Position numbers and translations under genes: made by a program
NCBI GenBank assembly: GCA_002705055.1
Contig: PAHY01000033.1
Span: forward strand, 78,522 to 142,521
DNA from: Planctomycetota bacterium
Lineage (GTDB): Bacteria; Planctomycetota; UBA1135
Reading direction: 5' to 3'
Length of the DNA: 64,000 nucleotides
Notes under the pieces: generated by a model
Database searches by the model: none
The model's input: only the letters and a program-made list of their open reading frames with translations
Told to the model about the DNA's origin: nothing
Part shown: in pieces, positions 52,183 to 61,513 of the stretch
Numbering within the stretch: position 1 is the stretch's first letter
How the letters are laid out: each line of letters starts with the position of its first letter

Positions 52183-53130
52183 ATGAACACCCCGAAACTG
52201 CTGGCCGCTGCGGTCGCCGGGGTCCTGCTCGCTGCGCCGATCTCGGCACAGGACAAGGACTTCAAGGCGCTGTACGAAGCCAAGATCTCGGAGGATTGGG
52301 TCGCCCACGGCAACTGGGTGCTCGATTTCGAAGAGGCCAAGGCTCGTGCGAAGGCCGAGAACAAGCTGATCTTCGCGTACTTCACGCGTTCCTACGCCCC
52401 GTGACCGCCTTGCAAGGCATTGGAGAGTGGTTCACTCTCCACCAAAGAGTTCGCGGCGTGGACAGAAGACGTCATTCCTTTCCTGCACGTCACCACCCGT
52501 ATCCCGGATTGGCCGGGTGACGGGATGCTGCGCGAGTACGGCGGCCGGGGTTTCCCGACTCTGCTGTTCCTCGACGCTGACGGCAAGAAGCTGTCCGAGC
52601 CCCCGGGACGCGACGTGGCGACCTTCGCCTCGACCGCAACCGCGCTGGGCAAGGTTTCTGATCTGAAGGCTCGCGTCGCCAAGGGCGAGAAGGGTCTGGA
52701 AGGCAAGCTGCTGGCAGCTGAACTGGAGCTCGGCACCGTCGACTTCCCGAACGCCAAGGCCCGCCTCGCCAAGATCAAGAAGCTGGACGACGAGACCAAG
52801 GCCAAGATCACCAAGCTGATGGTCGACGCCGAGATCCTCCACCTCTTCACCGAGGCTGGCCGGGATCAGGAGAAGCTCGCCGCCGCACGGACGCGCATGG
52901 CCGAGATGCTGCGCGCCGGCAAGATGCCGGGCACCCGGGCCGAGAGCCGTTTCTGGAGCAGCATCATGCAGTACGCCGACGAGAACGGCGATGCCGAGCT
53001 GTTCGAGAAGGCGGTGAACTGGGCCAAGGCCAAGTACGCCGACGAGCCGCGCGCCAAGACTTACCTCGAGAACCTCGAGAAGAAGCTGGCCGAGCTCAAG
53101 GAAGGCAAGAAGGAAGAGCCGAAGCCGTAA
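52183..53130 (+). CDS. Exported thioredoxin-like selenoprotein (UxxC), TGA read as Sec
   Basis: 315 residues if the in-frame TGA at 52402-52404 is read as selenocysteine (U74). Signal peptide ends near P-I-S-A-Q. The thioredoxin fold then runs: N-K-L-I-F-A-Y-F as the first core strand, S-Y-A-P-U-P-P-C-K-A-L as the active site, W-T-E-D-V-I-P-F-L-H-V next, and G-F-P-T-L-L-F-L-D with the cis-Pro loop. The C-terminal 180 residues are Lys/Glu-rich and helical. The reading frame and protein features continue unchanged past the TGA, and a SECIS-like hairpin follows. Likely a periplasmic thiol/disulfide enzyme. The alternative is a Cys-codon mutation or sequencing error (TGC/TGT to TGA). Confidence 0.8.
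52421..52441 (+). promoter_or_regulatory. Bacterial SECIS-like stem-loop
   Basis: TGGAGAGTG pairs perfectly with CACTCTCCA (9 bp) around GTT; opening one pair gives loop GGTTC. The stem starts 16 nt and the loop 25 nt after the in-frame TGA, within the range known for bacterial SECIS elements, and G residues lead the loop as is typical. Confidence 0.75.
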
Positions 53131-53147
53131 GGAAGTCGGATCTTCAC

Positions 53148-53189
53148 GAACGGTCGATCCCTCACGGGGTCGACCGTTCTTTCTTTTTT
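53148..53189 (+). terminator. Intrinsic terminator
   Basis: GAACGGTCGATCCC pairs with GGGGTCGACCGTTC (14 bp, one G-U) around TCAC, followed by a T-rich run to 53189. It closes the selenoprotein gene. Confidence 0.94.
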
Positions 53190-53218
53190 GATTCCGTTCC
53201 CCTTCGCTGATCCCGACC

Positions 53219-53224
53219 TAAAAT
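53219..53224 (+). promoter_or_regulatory. -10-like hexamer before tamB
   Basis: TAAAAT, 31 nt before the GTG of the TamB gene and just after the terminator. A good -10 match; -35 not recognised. Confidence 0.4.
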
Positions 53225-53255
53225 TCTCGGTCGCCGCGGCCATCCCTATTCCCGC

Positions 53256-56200
53256 GTGAACGAGAACCCACAACCACCCGAGCCGCAAGCCCCTGCGGCC
53301 GCGAAGCCTCGTGCCAAACGCTGGCGGCGAGTGTGGAAGTGGTTCTGGCGCAGCAGCGTGCTGGTGCTGCTGACGGTCTACTTCACTCGCAACATCTGGC
53401 TGGGGCCCTGGGTGCTGGGCAAGATCGAGGGAGTCCTCGCCGAGGCGCTCGGTGCCGAGGTCGAGCTGGACGGCATCGGCGGCAACTGGTGGAACGCCAT
53501 CTCGCTGGAGCGCGCCCGCACGCTGCAGCCGGGCGATGCCACCTCGGTGCAGAGCTTTGACCTCGAACAGGTGCAGCTCCGCTACTCGCTGTGGGATCTT
53601 GCCCAGGGGCGCGTCGAAGGCTTGCATGCACTCGATGTCGAGCGCGTCAGCCTGGCAGTGGATTCGCGCCAGGGTGCCCCCACCGAGGAAGACGAGGCTC
53701 CCAGCGAGGCCTTCGAGCTGCCGGCCGGCCTCCCCGAGCTGCGGATCGGCACGCTGCAGGTCCGCTACGCCGATGCAAGTTCGGAAGCACAGCTGGAAGA
53801 CGCCACGCTGAGCACTCTGGAAGCGGGCAAGCTCCAGCTGGTCGTGCCGCGCCTCGACTTCCGCCGGGGCGAACAGGTGGCGCCGACCACCGCGCTTCAG
53901 ACCGTGCTGCAGTACGCCGACGGCGTCCTCGAGATCCCCAGCCTCCAGGTCAACGCGGTCGAACGCGTGCAGGCGGCGCGACTCGATCTGGCCGGGATCG
54001 CGCGCGGCGAACTGGGCTTCGATCTGGCGCTGTCGGTGTTGGAAGGCTCGGTCGAAGCGCGCGGCAGTCTGGCGGAAGGCAAGGTCCAGGCCGAGCTGCA
54101 AGCGGCAGGGCTGGTCGCCGAGGAACTCGAGCCCTGGCTCGACCTTGGCCTGCGCGGTCAGCTGGATCTGCAGGGTTCGGTGGACTGGCCGCTAGCCGAG
54201 CCGCTGCAGGGTGTCGCCAGCTTTGAGTTTGGCGCGGCGCGCAACGGCTGGCGCCAGGTGGAACTGGAGGCGATCTCGGGTTCGGTGCGGCTTGCCCAGG
54301 GCTGGCTAGTCAGCGAACGGCTCAGCGCGCAGGGGCCGGATCTCGATTTGCTGGCAGTCGACTGCCGCGTACCGCTGTTCGCGGAAGACCCGGAAGCTGC
54401 TCCCACCGGCGGCCGGATCGAACTGGATGTGCGCGATCTTCCCGGCTGGCTGCGCCGCCTCGAACTCGAGCTGCCCGCCGAAACCGCGGCGCTGCAGAGC
54501 GCCAGCATGAAGGCGCGGCTCTCTTCGACCGCGCAGCGCGTGGCCATCGAGCTGGAGACTTTCCGCCTCCACACGCAGCTGGGCAGCTGGGTCGCGCGCG
54601 GCCGCACCGAACTCATTGACCTCAAGCTCGCACCAGAGAGCCCGGTCGAACTCGAGTTGGATGGCACCGAGCTCGACCTCGATCAGCTCGCCACCTTCCT
54701 GCGCGAGCACGAGCGCGTCCCCGCCGACGCGCCGCTGCCTCCCGCCGGGCGCGTCAGCCTGCGCCTGCTTGCGCGGGGTACTGCGGCCGCCCCCGAACTT
54801 CAGTGCACGCTCGGCATCCTCGACCTGGATCCGGGCCCGCTCCACGAAGAGCTGCCGCGCGGCCCCTATCAGTCGCAGCTCACCCTGATTGCCGACGGCG
54901 AGTTTCTGCGCATCGAGCCCTTTGTGCTCAGCGGCGAGCAGTTGGAACTCAGCCTGCGCGGCGAGTCCGCTCTGCCCCTCAACCTGGTCGCGCTCAGCGA
55001 AGGGTCGCTGCCGGATCTCGCCGGCGATTTCTCGCTCAGCTTCCACGTGCACGCCGAACCGGACGGGCGCGCGCAAGGCACCCTCGATCTGCGCGGCGAG
55101 GGCGGCGGCCGCCTCGGCGCCGATCTCCTGCCGCAGGACAGCGCGCTGCGCTGGACCTTGCTCGGCGATCAGCTGAGCCTCGCCGAACTGGCTGCCGGGG
55201 TGAACCGCCTGGATGCTCAGGGCGAGCTCCGCTGGGATTCCGCGGCACCAATCCCGAGCTTTGTCCAGCTGCGCCTGGAGTCGCAGACCTGGCGTTATGG
55301 CGAAGCCCGTCTTGCCGGCGTGCGCGCCGAGCTGCAGATGGCCGAAGGCCGGGTCGCCCTCGATCTCGACACCAACGCGGACCCGGTGCTGCCTGCGGAG
55401 CTCAGCCTCAGCGCTCCTTTTGATCCGCGTTCCCCCCAACAGCTGCCCGAGGGAGAGCTGGACGCAAGCGTGCGCTTTGCCCGCGCCCTCGAGCTGGACG
55501 CGCTGCAGGCGTGGGCGCGCAGCCTGGGGCAACCGCTGCCCGCGGCGCTGACCGACTACGAAGCGCGCGGTCGGCTCACCCTGGGCCTGCAGGCGCAGGG
55601 CAGCTGGCAGAATCCGCAGCTGCGCGCCGACTTCGAGGGCGAAGCCGTCGAGCTGATCCCACTCGACGAGCAGCTGCGGGCGCCGCTGCCCGGACCGCTC
55701 GCGGTGCGCGCCGTGCTCAACCACCAAGACGGCGAGGTGGTGCTGCGCGCGCTCACTGCCGAGACCGGTCCGGCGAGCATCTCCGCGCAGGGCAAGTGGA
55801 CGGTCGACGCGCCGCTACTGCCCACGCTTGCCGCCGGCGAAGAGCTGCCGGCCGGTGCGCTCGCCTTCGACGCCACGGTCGACATCCCGGATGCGAGCTT
55901 CCTAGAGTCCGTCCCCGGCATCCGTCGGATCGGCGGCGCGGTGCAGGCGCAGGCGCGCGTGCGGGGATCGGATCGCGCCCCGGAGATCACCGCGGACTGG
56001 AGCCTGCACAACGGTTCACTGCGCCTCGACGATCCCACCCTGGCGGCGTTCGAGCGGCTCGAGTTCGCCGGCAGCTTCACCGAGCAGCAGCTGCAGCTGA
56101 GCTCATGCCACGGCGAGCTCGGTTCGGCTCCGTTCGTCGCCAGCGGTTGGGTGGATCTCAGCAAGGAGACCCCCGAGGTCGACGTCCAGCTCGACGGCAC

Positions 56201-57095
56201 CGATCTGCTGCTCTATCGCCGCGAAGGCGTCAAGGTGCGCAGTGACGCCGCGCTCAAGATCCGCGGGCCGCTCGATGCGCTGCGCGTCGAAGGCGAAGCC
56301 ACGCTCACTGACGGGCGCTACACCAAGCCGGTCGACTTCATTCTGCCGCTGCTGCGCCGCGGGCAGCCGCCGACCGGCAACGTCGAAGGGATCTCGCTGT
56401 TCAGCCTGGCGCCGCCGCTGGACACCATGAAGCTCGATCTGAAGGTCAAGCCGGGCAACGGATTCCGGATCAAGACCAACGTGGCCAATGGCATGATCCG
56501 CCCCGACCTGCGGTTGACCGGAACCGGCGAGATCCCCTATCTGATCGGCGAGATCTACTTCGATCAGACGATCCTCAACATGCCGGCGCACCGCATCACG
56601 CTCGAACAGGGCGTGATCCGCTTCGGCGAAGAGAACCCCTTCGTTCCGACGCTCGATCTTCGTGCCGGCTTCCGGCGCTACGGCTACGACGTGACCATCC
56701 TGGTCGAGGGCGACGTGACTGACCCGATCATCACGATGTCTTCGGTGCCGCCGCTGTCCCCGGAGGAGCTGCTGCTGTTCACGACCACCGGGCAGCCGCC
56801 GCAGGAGAACGCCAATGCCCAGGAAGCTCTGGGCACGGTCGCGGTTTACCTGGCGCAGGACTGGCTGCGCCGCTTCTTCGGCGATCTCTCCACCGAAGAG
56901 GAAGAGAGCCTATTCGACCGGATCGAGATCGAGTTTGGTCGTGACTCGACCAACCAGGGCGCAGAGACGATCGAAGGCCGCTTCCTGCTGCGGCGCGACA
57001 ACTTCCTCGAGAATGACGCGCTGTTCCTGACCGGCGAACGCGACGCCTACAGCGACTTCAACCTTGGCCTCCGCATTCGCTTCCTGTTCCCATGA
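53256..57095 (+). CDS. tamB: TamB-like (DUF490) envelope translocation/lipid-transport protein
   Basis: 1279 residues, GTG start. A basic, Pro-rich cytoplasmic start is followed by one membrane anchor (V-L-V-L-L-T-V-Y-F-T) and a very long AsmA-like beta region. The C-terminal 350 residues carry the TamB domain: I-R-P-D-L-R-L-T-G-T-G, L-I-G-E-I-Y-F, G-V-I-R-F-G-E-E-N-P-F-V-P and L-S-P-E-E-L-L-L-F. The stop overlaps the start of an Omp85 gene (ATGA), the arrangement of tamA/tamB. TamB-type proteins bridge inner and outer membranes and act in outer-membrane protein assembly or phospholipid transport. Supports a diderm cell. Confidence 0.9.
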   Translation: MNENPQPPEPQAPAAAKPRAKRWRRVWKWFWRSSVLVLLTVYFTRNIWLGPWVLGKIEGVLAEALGAEVELDGIGGNWWNAISLERARTLQPGDATSVQSFDLEQVQLRYSLWDLAQGRVEGLHALDVERVSLAVDSRQGAPTEEDEAPSEAFELPAGLPELRIGTLQVRYADASSEAQLEDATLSTLEAGKLQLVVPRLDFRRGEQVAPTTALQTVLQYADGVLEIPSLQVNAVERVQAARLDLAGIARGELGFDLALSVLEGSVEARGSLAEGKVQAELQAAGLVAEELEPWLDLGLRGQLDLQGSVDWPLAEPLQGVASFEFGAARNGWRQVELEAISGSVRLAQGWLVSERLSAQGPDLDLLAVDCRVPLFAEDPEAAPTGGRIELDVRDLPGWLRRLELELPAETAALQSASMKARLSSTAQRVAIELETFRLHTQLGSWVARGRTELIDLKLAPESPVELELDGTELDLDQLATFLREHERVPADAPLPPAGRVSLRLLARGTAAAPELQCTLGILDLDPGPLHEELPRGPYQSQLTLIADGEFLRIEPFVLSGEQLELSLRGESALPLNLVALSEGSLPDLAGDFSLSFHVHAEPDGRAQGTLDLRGEGGGRLGADLLPQDSALRWTLLGDQLSLAELAAGVNRLDAQGELRWDSAAPIPSFVQLRLESQTWRYGEARLAGVRAELQMAEGRVALDLDTNADPVLPAELSLSAPFDPRSPQQLPEGELDASVRFARALELDALQAWARSLGQPLPAALTDYEARGRLTLGLQAQGSWQNPQLRADFEGEAVELIPLDEQLRAPLPGPLAVRAVLNHQDGEVVLRALTAETGPASISAQGKWTVDAPLLPTLAAGEELPAGALAFDATVDIPDASFLESVPGIRRIGGAVQAQARVRGSDRAPEITADWSLHNGSLRLDDPTLAAFERLEFAGSFTEQQLQLSSCHGELGSAPFVASGWVDLSKETPEVDVQLDGTDLLLYRREGVKVRSDAALKIRGPLDALRVEGEATLTDGRYTKPVDFILPLLRRGQPPTGNVEGISLFSLAPPLDTMKLDLKVKPGNGFRIKTNVANGMIRPDLRLTGTGEIPYLIGEIYFDQTILNMPAHRITLEQGVIRFGEENPFVPTLDLRAGFRRYGYDVTILVEGDVTDPIITMSSVPPLSPEELLLFTTTGQPPQENANAQEALGTVAVYLAQDWLRRFFGDLSTEEEESLFDRIEIEFGRDSTNQGAETIEGRFLLRRDNFLENDALFLTGERDAYSDFNLGLRIRFLFP

Positions 57096-59107
57096 TCTTT
57101 GCCGCCCTCCTTCTCGCTCTGGCGGCTGGGCAGCAGGCCGAACCGCAACAGGAGATCCTCGAGCACAAAACCCAGATCGAAGGGGTCAACAAGCTCAGCG
57201 CGCGCGCGCTCTTGAAAGCCGCCGTCGATGAAGAGGCCGATCTGGTCAAGAACGGCTTCCGTCGCGCCGAGGTCGACGACATGGCCTTCCAGATGGAGAT
57301 GTACGCGCTCTCGCAGGGTTTCCCGCGCGCGCGCGTGCGCTGGACGACCGAAGTGCGCGACAAGGTGCTCTACGCAAACTTCCGCGTCGAGGAAGGACCG
57401 TTCTGTGAGATCAAGGACATCCGCGTCGAGGGCGCGACTCAGTTCCCTCCGGAAGAGCTGGCCAAGTTCTTCTACCCGCGCGATCATCAGATCGGCGACG
57501 AGCATCCGGCTTTTGTGGCCAGCCGCGTGCGCGGCGCCCCCGGATCGATCGCCACGCTCTACCGCGGCCAGGGCTTCCGCCGCGTGCAGGTCAGCGAGGT
57601 CGAGATTCAGTTCAACGAGGCGCAGACCGAGGCGCGCGTTTCCTGCACGGTGCAGGAAGGCCCACAGTTTCTGATCCGCGGAGCCCAGTTCGAGGGTCAC
57701 GAGGTCGTGGATCAAGCCACGCTCGACGACTTCGCCCTGCGCTTTCTGGGGAAACCATACTTTCCGCGGCGTGGCTTCGAACTCTCGCAGCTAATCCGCG
57801 ATCACTATGCCGATCTGGGCTATGCCGACGCGCGCGCGACGGTCAGTACCCAGCTGGATGAGGAGAGCGGCGCGGTTCATTTCCAGGTCGAGATCGACGA
57901 AGGGCCGCGGGTGCGCATCGGCGAGATCTTCGTCACCGGCAACGACCGCACCCGCACCAACTTCCTGCGCAACCGCCTCGAACTGCAGCCTGGCGATTGG
58001 ACCAGCCGCAGCAAGGAGGACGACTCCTTCCGCAACCTCTATCGCACCGGGCTGTTCAATCGCGTCGGTATCACGCTGCAGGGCGAAGGCGAGGAGCGCG
58101 ACCTGCTGGTCGAGGTCGAAGAGGGCCTGCACAAGGAGTTCATCATCGAGCCGGGCTACGGCTCCTATGAGAAGCTGCGCCTGCTGCTGGGATGGCGCAA
58201 TAAGAACATCTTTGGCACCGGTCGCATTCTGCGCGCCGAGGCGCGCCCGACCATGAAGAGTCTGAGCGCGCTGGTCGGCCTGACCGACCCGTGGCTGTTT
58301 GAGTCCAGCGTCGAACTGGACGCACCGATCTTCTATCGCAAGCGCCAGGAGCCCAGCTTCACCCGCGAGGAGGCCGGGCTCGCGCTGCAGTTCCGCTATC
58401 CCTTCACGCGCGAGCTGTCCTTCCTGTGGGGCTATCGGATTACCCGCTCCCAGGTCAGCAGCGAATCCGCCGGTCTGCCGCCCGACATCCTGATCGGCGA
58501 CACCACGCTCGCCAGCGTGTTCGCCGGGCCGCGCTTCGACACCCAGAACGACTACTTCAACCCGACGCGCGGCGGCCAGGCCTGGATCCAATTCGAGGTC
58601 GGCGCCGACGCGCTCGGCAGCCAGGTCGAGTACCTGCGCGGCGAACTGAAGCTCAGCCATCACTGGCCGCTCAACGCAGAGGAGACGCGCGTGTTCGCGG
58701 CAGGCTATCGCACGGCGAGCATCGTGCCGACCGGCGACACCGAAGAGATCCCGCTGCAGCTGCGTCTGTTCAATGGCGGCGAGAACACCGTCCGCTCGTT
58801 CACCGAGTCGCGGCTCGGCCCGCGCGATGCCATCGGCCAGCCGCTCGGCGGCGAGGTCTTCAACACCGTCAACCTGGAGCTGCGCCAGCAGCTGAACGGC
58901 GCGCTGTGGGGCGGCCTGTTCTTCGACGCCGGCAACGTCTCGCTGTCGACCAGCGAGTGGTTCGAGGACTTCCGCAGCGGCTACGGCATCGGCGTGCGCT
59001 ATCTGCTGCCGGTGGGCGCGCTGCGCCTGGACTGGGCCTACAACCCGACCGCGCGCGGCGACGAGGACCAGTCCGTGCTGCACCTGTCGGTCGGCATGGC
59101 CTTCTAA
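57092..59107 (+). CDS. Omp85-family outer-membrane protein (BamA/TamA-like)
   Basis: 671 residues with a short signal peptide (M-I-F-A-A-L-L-L-A-L-A-A-G). About five POTRA-like repeats follow (E-G-P-F-C-E-I-K-D-I-R-V-E-G, E-G-P-Q-F-L-I-R-G-A, E-G-P-R-V-R-I-G-E-I-F-V-T-G-N), then a 16-strand-type barrel with F-D-T-Q-N-D-Y-F-N-P-T-R-G and a C-terminal L-R-L-D-W-A-Y-N-P. The 4-base overlap with tamB argues for the TamA role, although BamA-like function cannot be excluded. Confidence 0.9.
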   Translation: MIFAALLLALAAGQQAEPQQEILEHKTQIEGVNKLSARALLKAAVDEEADLVKNGFRRAEVDDMAFQMEMYALSQGFPRARVRWTTEVRDKVLYANFRVEEGPFCEIKDIRVEGATQFPPEELAKFFYPRDHQIGDEHPAFVASRVRGAPGSIATLYRGQGFRRVQVSEVEIQFNEAQTEARVSCTVQEGPQFLIRGAQFEGHEVVDQATLDDFALRFLGKPYFPRRGFELSQLIRDHYADLGYADARATVSTQLDEESGAVHFQVEIDEGPRVRIGEIFVTGNDRTRTNFLRNRLELQPGDWTSRSKEDDSFRNLYRTGLFNRVGITLQGEGEERDLLVEVEEGLHKEFIIEPGYGSYEKLRLLLGWRNKNIFGTGRILRAEARPTMKSLSALVGLTDPWLFESSVELDAPIFYRKRQEPSFTREEAGLALQFRYPFTRELSFLWGYRITRSQVSSESAGLPPDILIGDTTLASVFAGPRFDTQNDYFNPTRGGQAWIQFEVGADALGSQVEYLRGELKLSHHWPLNAEETRVFAAGYRTASIVPTGDTEEIPLQLRLFNGGENTVRSFTESRLGPRDAIGQPLGGEVFNTVNLELRQQLNGALWGGLFFDAGNVSLSTSEWFEDFRSGYGIGVRYLLPVGALRLDWAYNPTARGDEDQSVLHLSVGMAF

Positions 59108-59163
59108 GGCGGGCCAACGCTGCCGCGCCTTTCCCGTAAATTGGGGTTCGGAATCAATCTGCC

Positions 59164-60318
59164 ATGGAAACAACCCAGAAACGCTCGATGCTGCACCCCC
59201 GCACCTTCACTTTTCTGGCACTGATCGGCGCCTGGATCCTGTCGCTGATCGCCTACGAGGCAGTCGCCGGCGAAGGCGCGTGGTGGCGCAGCAAGTTCGA
59301 CCCGCACGCCGAGCCGCGGGCGATCGCCCCGGCCAGCGAGCTGCAGCCCGAAGAAAAGGCCACCATCTCGCTGTTCGAGTCGGCTTCGCCCTCGGTCGTC
59401 CACATCGAAACCACCGAACTCACGCGTCAGCTGTTCAGTCGCCGCGTCTACGAGACGCCCCAGGGCACGGGCAGTGGCTTCGTCTGGGATGCGCGCGGCT
59501 ACATCGTCACCAACTTTCACGTGGTGCGCGGATCGCAGCGCATCTTCGTCTCGGGCAACGGCTTTACCCGCGAGGAGGCGCAGGTGGTGGGGGTCGACCC
59601 GGTCACGGATCTCGCCGTCGTCAAGATTCAGACCCCTCCGGGTGGCCTGCAGCCGCTGCCGGTCGGCGCGTCGCAGGATCTGCAGACCGGGCAGAACGTC
59701 TACGCGATCGGCAACCCTTTCGGCCTCGACCAGACGCTCACACGCGGGATCATCTCGGGCATCGACCGCGAGATCCTCTCCGTCGCCGGCACGCCGATTC
59801 ACGGAGTGATCCAGACCGACGCCGCGATCAACCCGGGCAACTCGGGCGGTCCGCTGCTCGATTCTTCCGGGCGTCTGATCGGGGTGAACACCGCGATTCA
59901 GTCGCCTTCGGGTGCCAGCGCGGGCATCGGCTTTGCCGTTCCCGTCGACACGGTCAATCGCGTCATCCCGCAGATCATCCGCAAGGGCTCGCCGGATCGG
60001 CCTTCGCTCGGTGTCATGCTGGCGCCCGACCGCTGGACCTTCGCGCAGGGCATTGACGGCGTGGTGATTTCGCAGGTCCTGGAAGACAGCCCGGGCAGCC
60101 GGGCCGGCCTGGTTGGCCTCAGTCAGAGCGCCGGCCGCATCGTGCTCGGCGATGTGCTGCGGGCGATCAACGGTCGCCCGGTGCGCACCGAAGATGAGTT
60201 CCGCCGTCAGCTGTTTTCGTATGCCCCAGGCGAGGAAATCACGCTGCTGGTCGAACGGGCAGGCAAGCAACGCGAAGTCAGCCTGCGGCTGCGCGCCATG
60301 GAACGCGAAGACGACTAG
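59164..60318 (+). CDS. HtrA/Deg-type serine protease with PDZ domain
   Basis: 384 residues. One N-terminal anchor (about 15-35), trypsin-like domain with H119 (T-N-F-H-V-V), D149 (V-T-D-L-A-V-V) and S227 (G-N-S-G-G-P), and one C-terminal PDZ domain (about 280-375) with V-I-S-Q-V-L-E-D-S-P-G-S-R-A-G-L. One PDZ and a membrane anchor make it DegS/HhoA-like. Periplasmic quality-control protease, placed right after the TamB/Omp85 operon; it might also cut the anti-sigma factor of the ECF system at 24 kb. Confidence 0.92.
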   Translation: METTQKRSMLHPRTFTFLALIGAWILSLIAYEAVAGEGAWWRSKFDPHAEPRAIAPASELQPEEKATISLFESASPSVVHIETTELTRQLFSRRVYETPQGTGSGFVWDARGYIVTNFHVVRGSQRIFVSGNGFTREEAQVVGVDPVTDLAVVKIQTPPGGLQPLPVGASQDLQTGQNVYAIGNPFGLDQTLTRGIISGIDREILSVAGTPIHGVIQTDAAINPGNSGGPLLDSSGRLIGVNTAIQSPSGASAGIGFAVPVDTVNRVIPQIIRKGSPDRPSLGVMLAPDRWTFAQGIDGVVISQVLEDSPGSRAGLVGLSQSAGRIVLGDVLRAINGRPVRTEDEFRRQLFSYAPGEEITLLVERAGKQREVSLRLRAMEREDD

Positions 60319-60325
60319 GCGGCGC

Positions 60326-61513
60326 CTAGACGTAGCGGAATCGCTTCACGCCCAAGGCGGCCAGGACCACGGCGGCCGCGCTGATCCAGAGGAATGGCAG
60401 CAGCGCGGCCGCCGCTCCGTTCTGGAAGTTGACCAGCTGGTGCATCGCATCCATCGCCCAGCCACTGGGCAGGAAACGCGCGAGGGACTGCATCCACTCC
60501 GGCGTCACTTCGATCGGCCACCAGCAGCCGCCGAGCGCCGCGAGCAGCATGGTCGACATGACACCCAGGCCAATCACCTGGCCCTCGGTCCGACCGATGC
60601 TGCCGACCAGCAAGCCTGCCGAGGCGCACAGACCCGCCCAGGCGATCAGCACCGCGAGCAGCATGGCGAAGTCCGGCCCCCAGTCCATCGAGAAGAACAG
60701 AGTGCCGTAGATCAGCCCGACCGCGACCTGCACGAGGCCCATCGCCATGCGCGCGCACCACTTGCCCGCCACGATCTCGCCGCGGGTGATCGGCGTCGCC
60801 GCCAGACGGCGCAGCAGGCCCTGGCGGCGCTCCACCACGAGCAGCACGGCGGTGCCGGTCAGCCCCTGCATCAGCACGAACATCACGAGGATGCCGGGGA
60901 TCGCCTGGTCGAAGCCGCTCGGAATGATCTGACGTTTGCCCGCCGGCTGAATGTCGAGCTGGATCGTCCGCGGCATCGCGTTGAGCTTCGCCAGCTCTTC
61001 GGCGAATCGCGGGTGCTGCACATCGATCCCCTGCGAGCCGAGCGCGACGAGATCGGCGAGCAGACCGTAGACCGCCCGCGTCACCCGGAACTGATCCAGA
61101 TCGTTGGCAATCCCGCCATCTTCGCGCTCAAAGCGCAGCATGGATGGCTCGAGCTCGGCGATGCGGGTGGGAAGATCGGCCGGCAGCAGCAGCCGACGCC
61201 GATAGTCGATGGCGCGGCGCTGCCCCTCGAACAGGCCCTCGTCATCGGGAAGATGAACGGTGAAGTCCTGCTCTTCGAGGCGACGCTGCAGCTGATCGAC
61301 GACCGGCCCCCGCTCCCCCGGCGCATCGAGCGCGAGGTACTCGGTGCGCGCTCCGGCCGGCTCGGCCATGCCTCCGGTGATCGTGCCGATGAAGTAGAAG
61401 AACACGATCGGCATCAGGAAGACCCAGACGATGGTCTCGCGCTCGCGCAGCAGCTGGCGCAGATCCTGCTGGGCGATGAAGCCGATCGCCCCGAGCTTCG
61501 AGCGCGCCCTCAT
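60326..61513 (-). CDS. ABC-2 type transporter permease (second)
   Basis: 395 residues from the ATG at 61513, which overlaps the stop of the upstream permease gene. N-terminal membrane segment (I-V-W-V-F-L-M-P-I-V-F-F-Y-F-I), a periplasmic domain of about 170 residues, then five segments with L-R-R-L-A-A-T-P-I and G-C-W-W-P-I-E, the usual ABC-2 pattern (DrrB/YhhJ-like). With its partner and ATPase it forms an exporter; substrate unknown. Confidence 0.88.
   Translation of the reverse strand: MRARSKLGAIGFIAQQDLRQLLRERETIVWVFLMPIVFFYFIGTITGGMAEPAGARTEYLALDAPGERGPVVDQLQRRLEEQDFTVHLPDDEGLFEGQRRAIDYRRRLLLPADLPTRIAELEPSMLRFEREDGGIANDLDQFRVTRAVYGLLADLVALGSQGIDVQHPRFAEELAKLNAMPRTIQLDIQPAGKRQIIPSGFDQAIPGILVMFVLMQGLTGTAVLLVVERRQGLLRRLAATPITRGEIVAGKWCARMAMGLVQVAVGLIYGTLFFSMDWGPDFAMLLAVLIAWAGLCASAGLLVGSIGRTEGQVIGLGVMSTMLLAALGGCWWPIEVTPEWMQSLARFLPSGWAMDAMHQLVNFQNGAAAALLPFLWISAAAVVLAALGVKRFRYV

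Noticed and set aside
52402..52404. The TGA as an ordinary nonsense mutation making a pseudogene
   Set aside because: It falls on the one residue where Sec is functionally expected, no other lesion is present, and a SECIS-like hairpin follows. A point mutation or sequencing error remains the main alternative.
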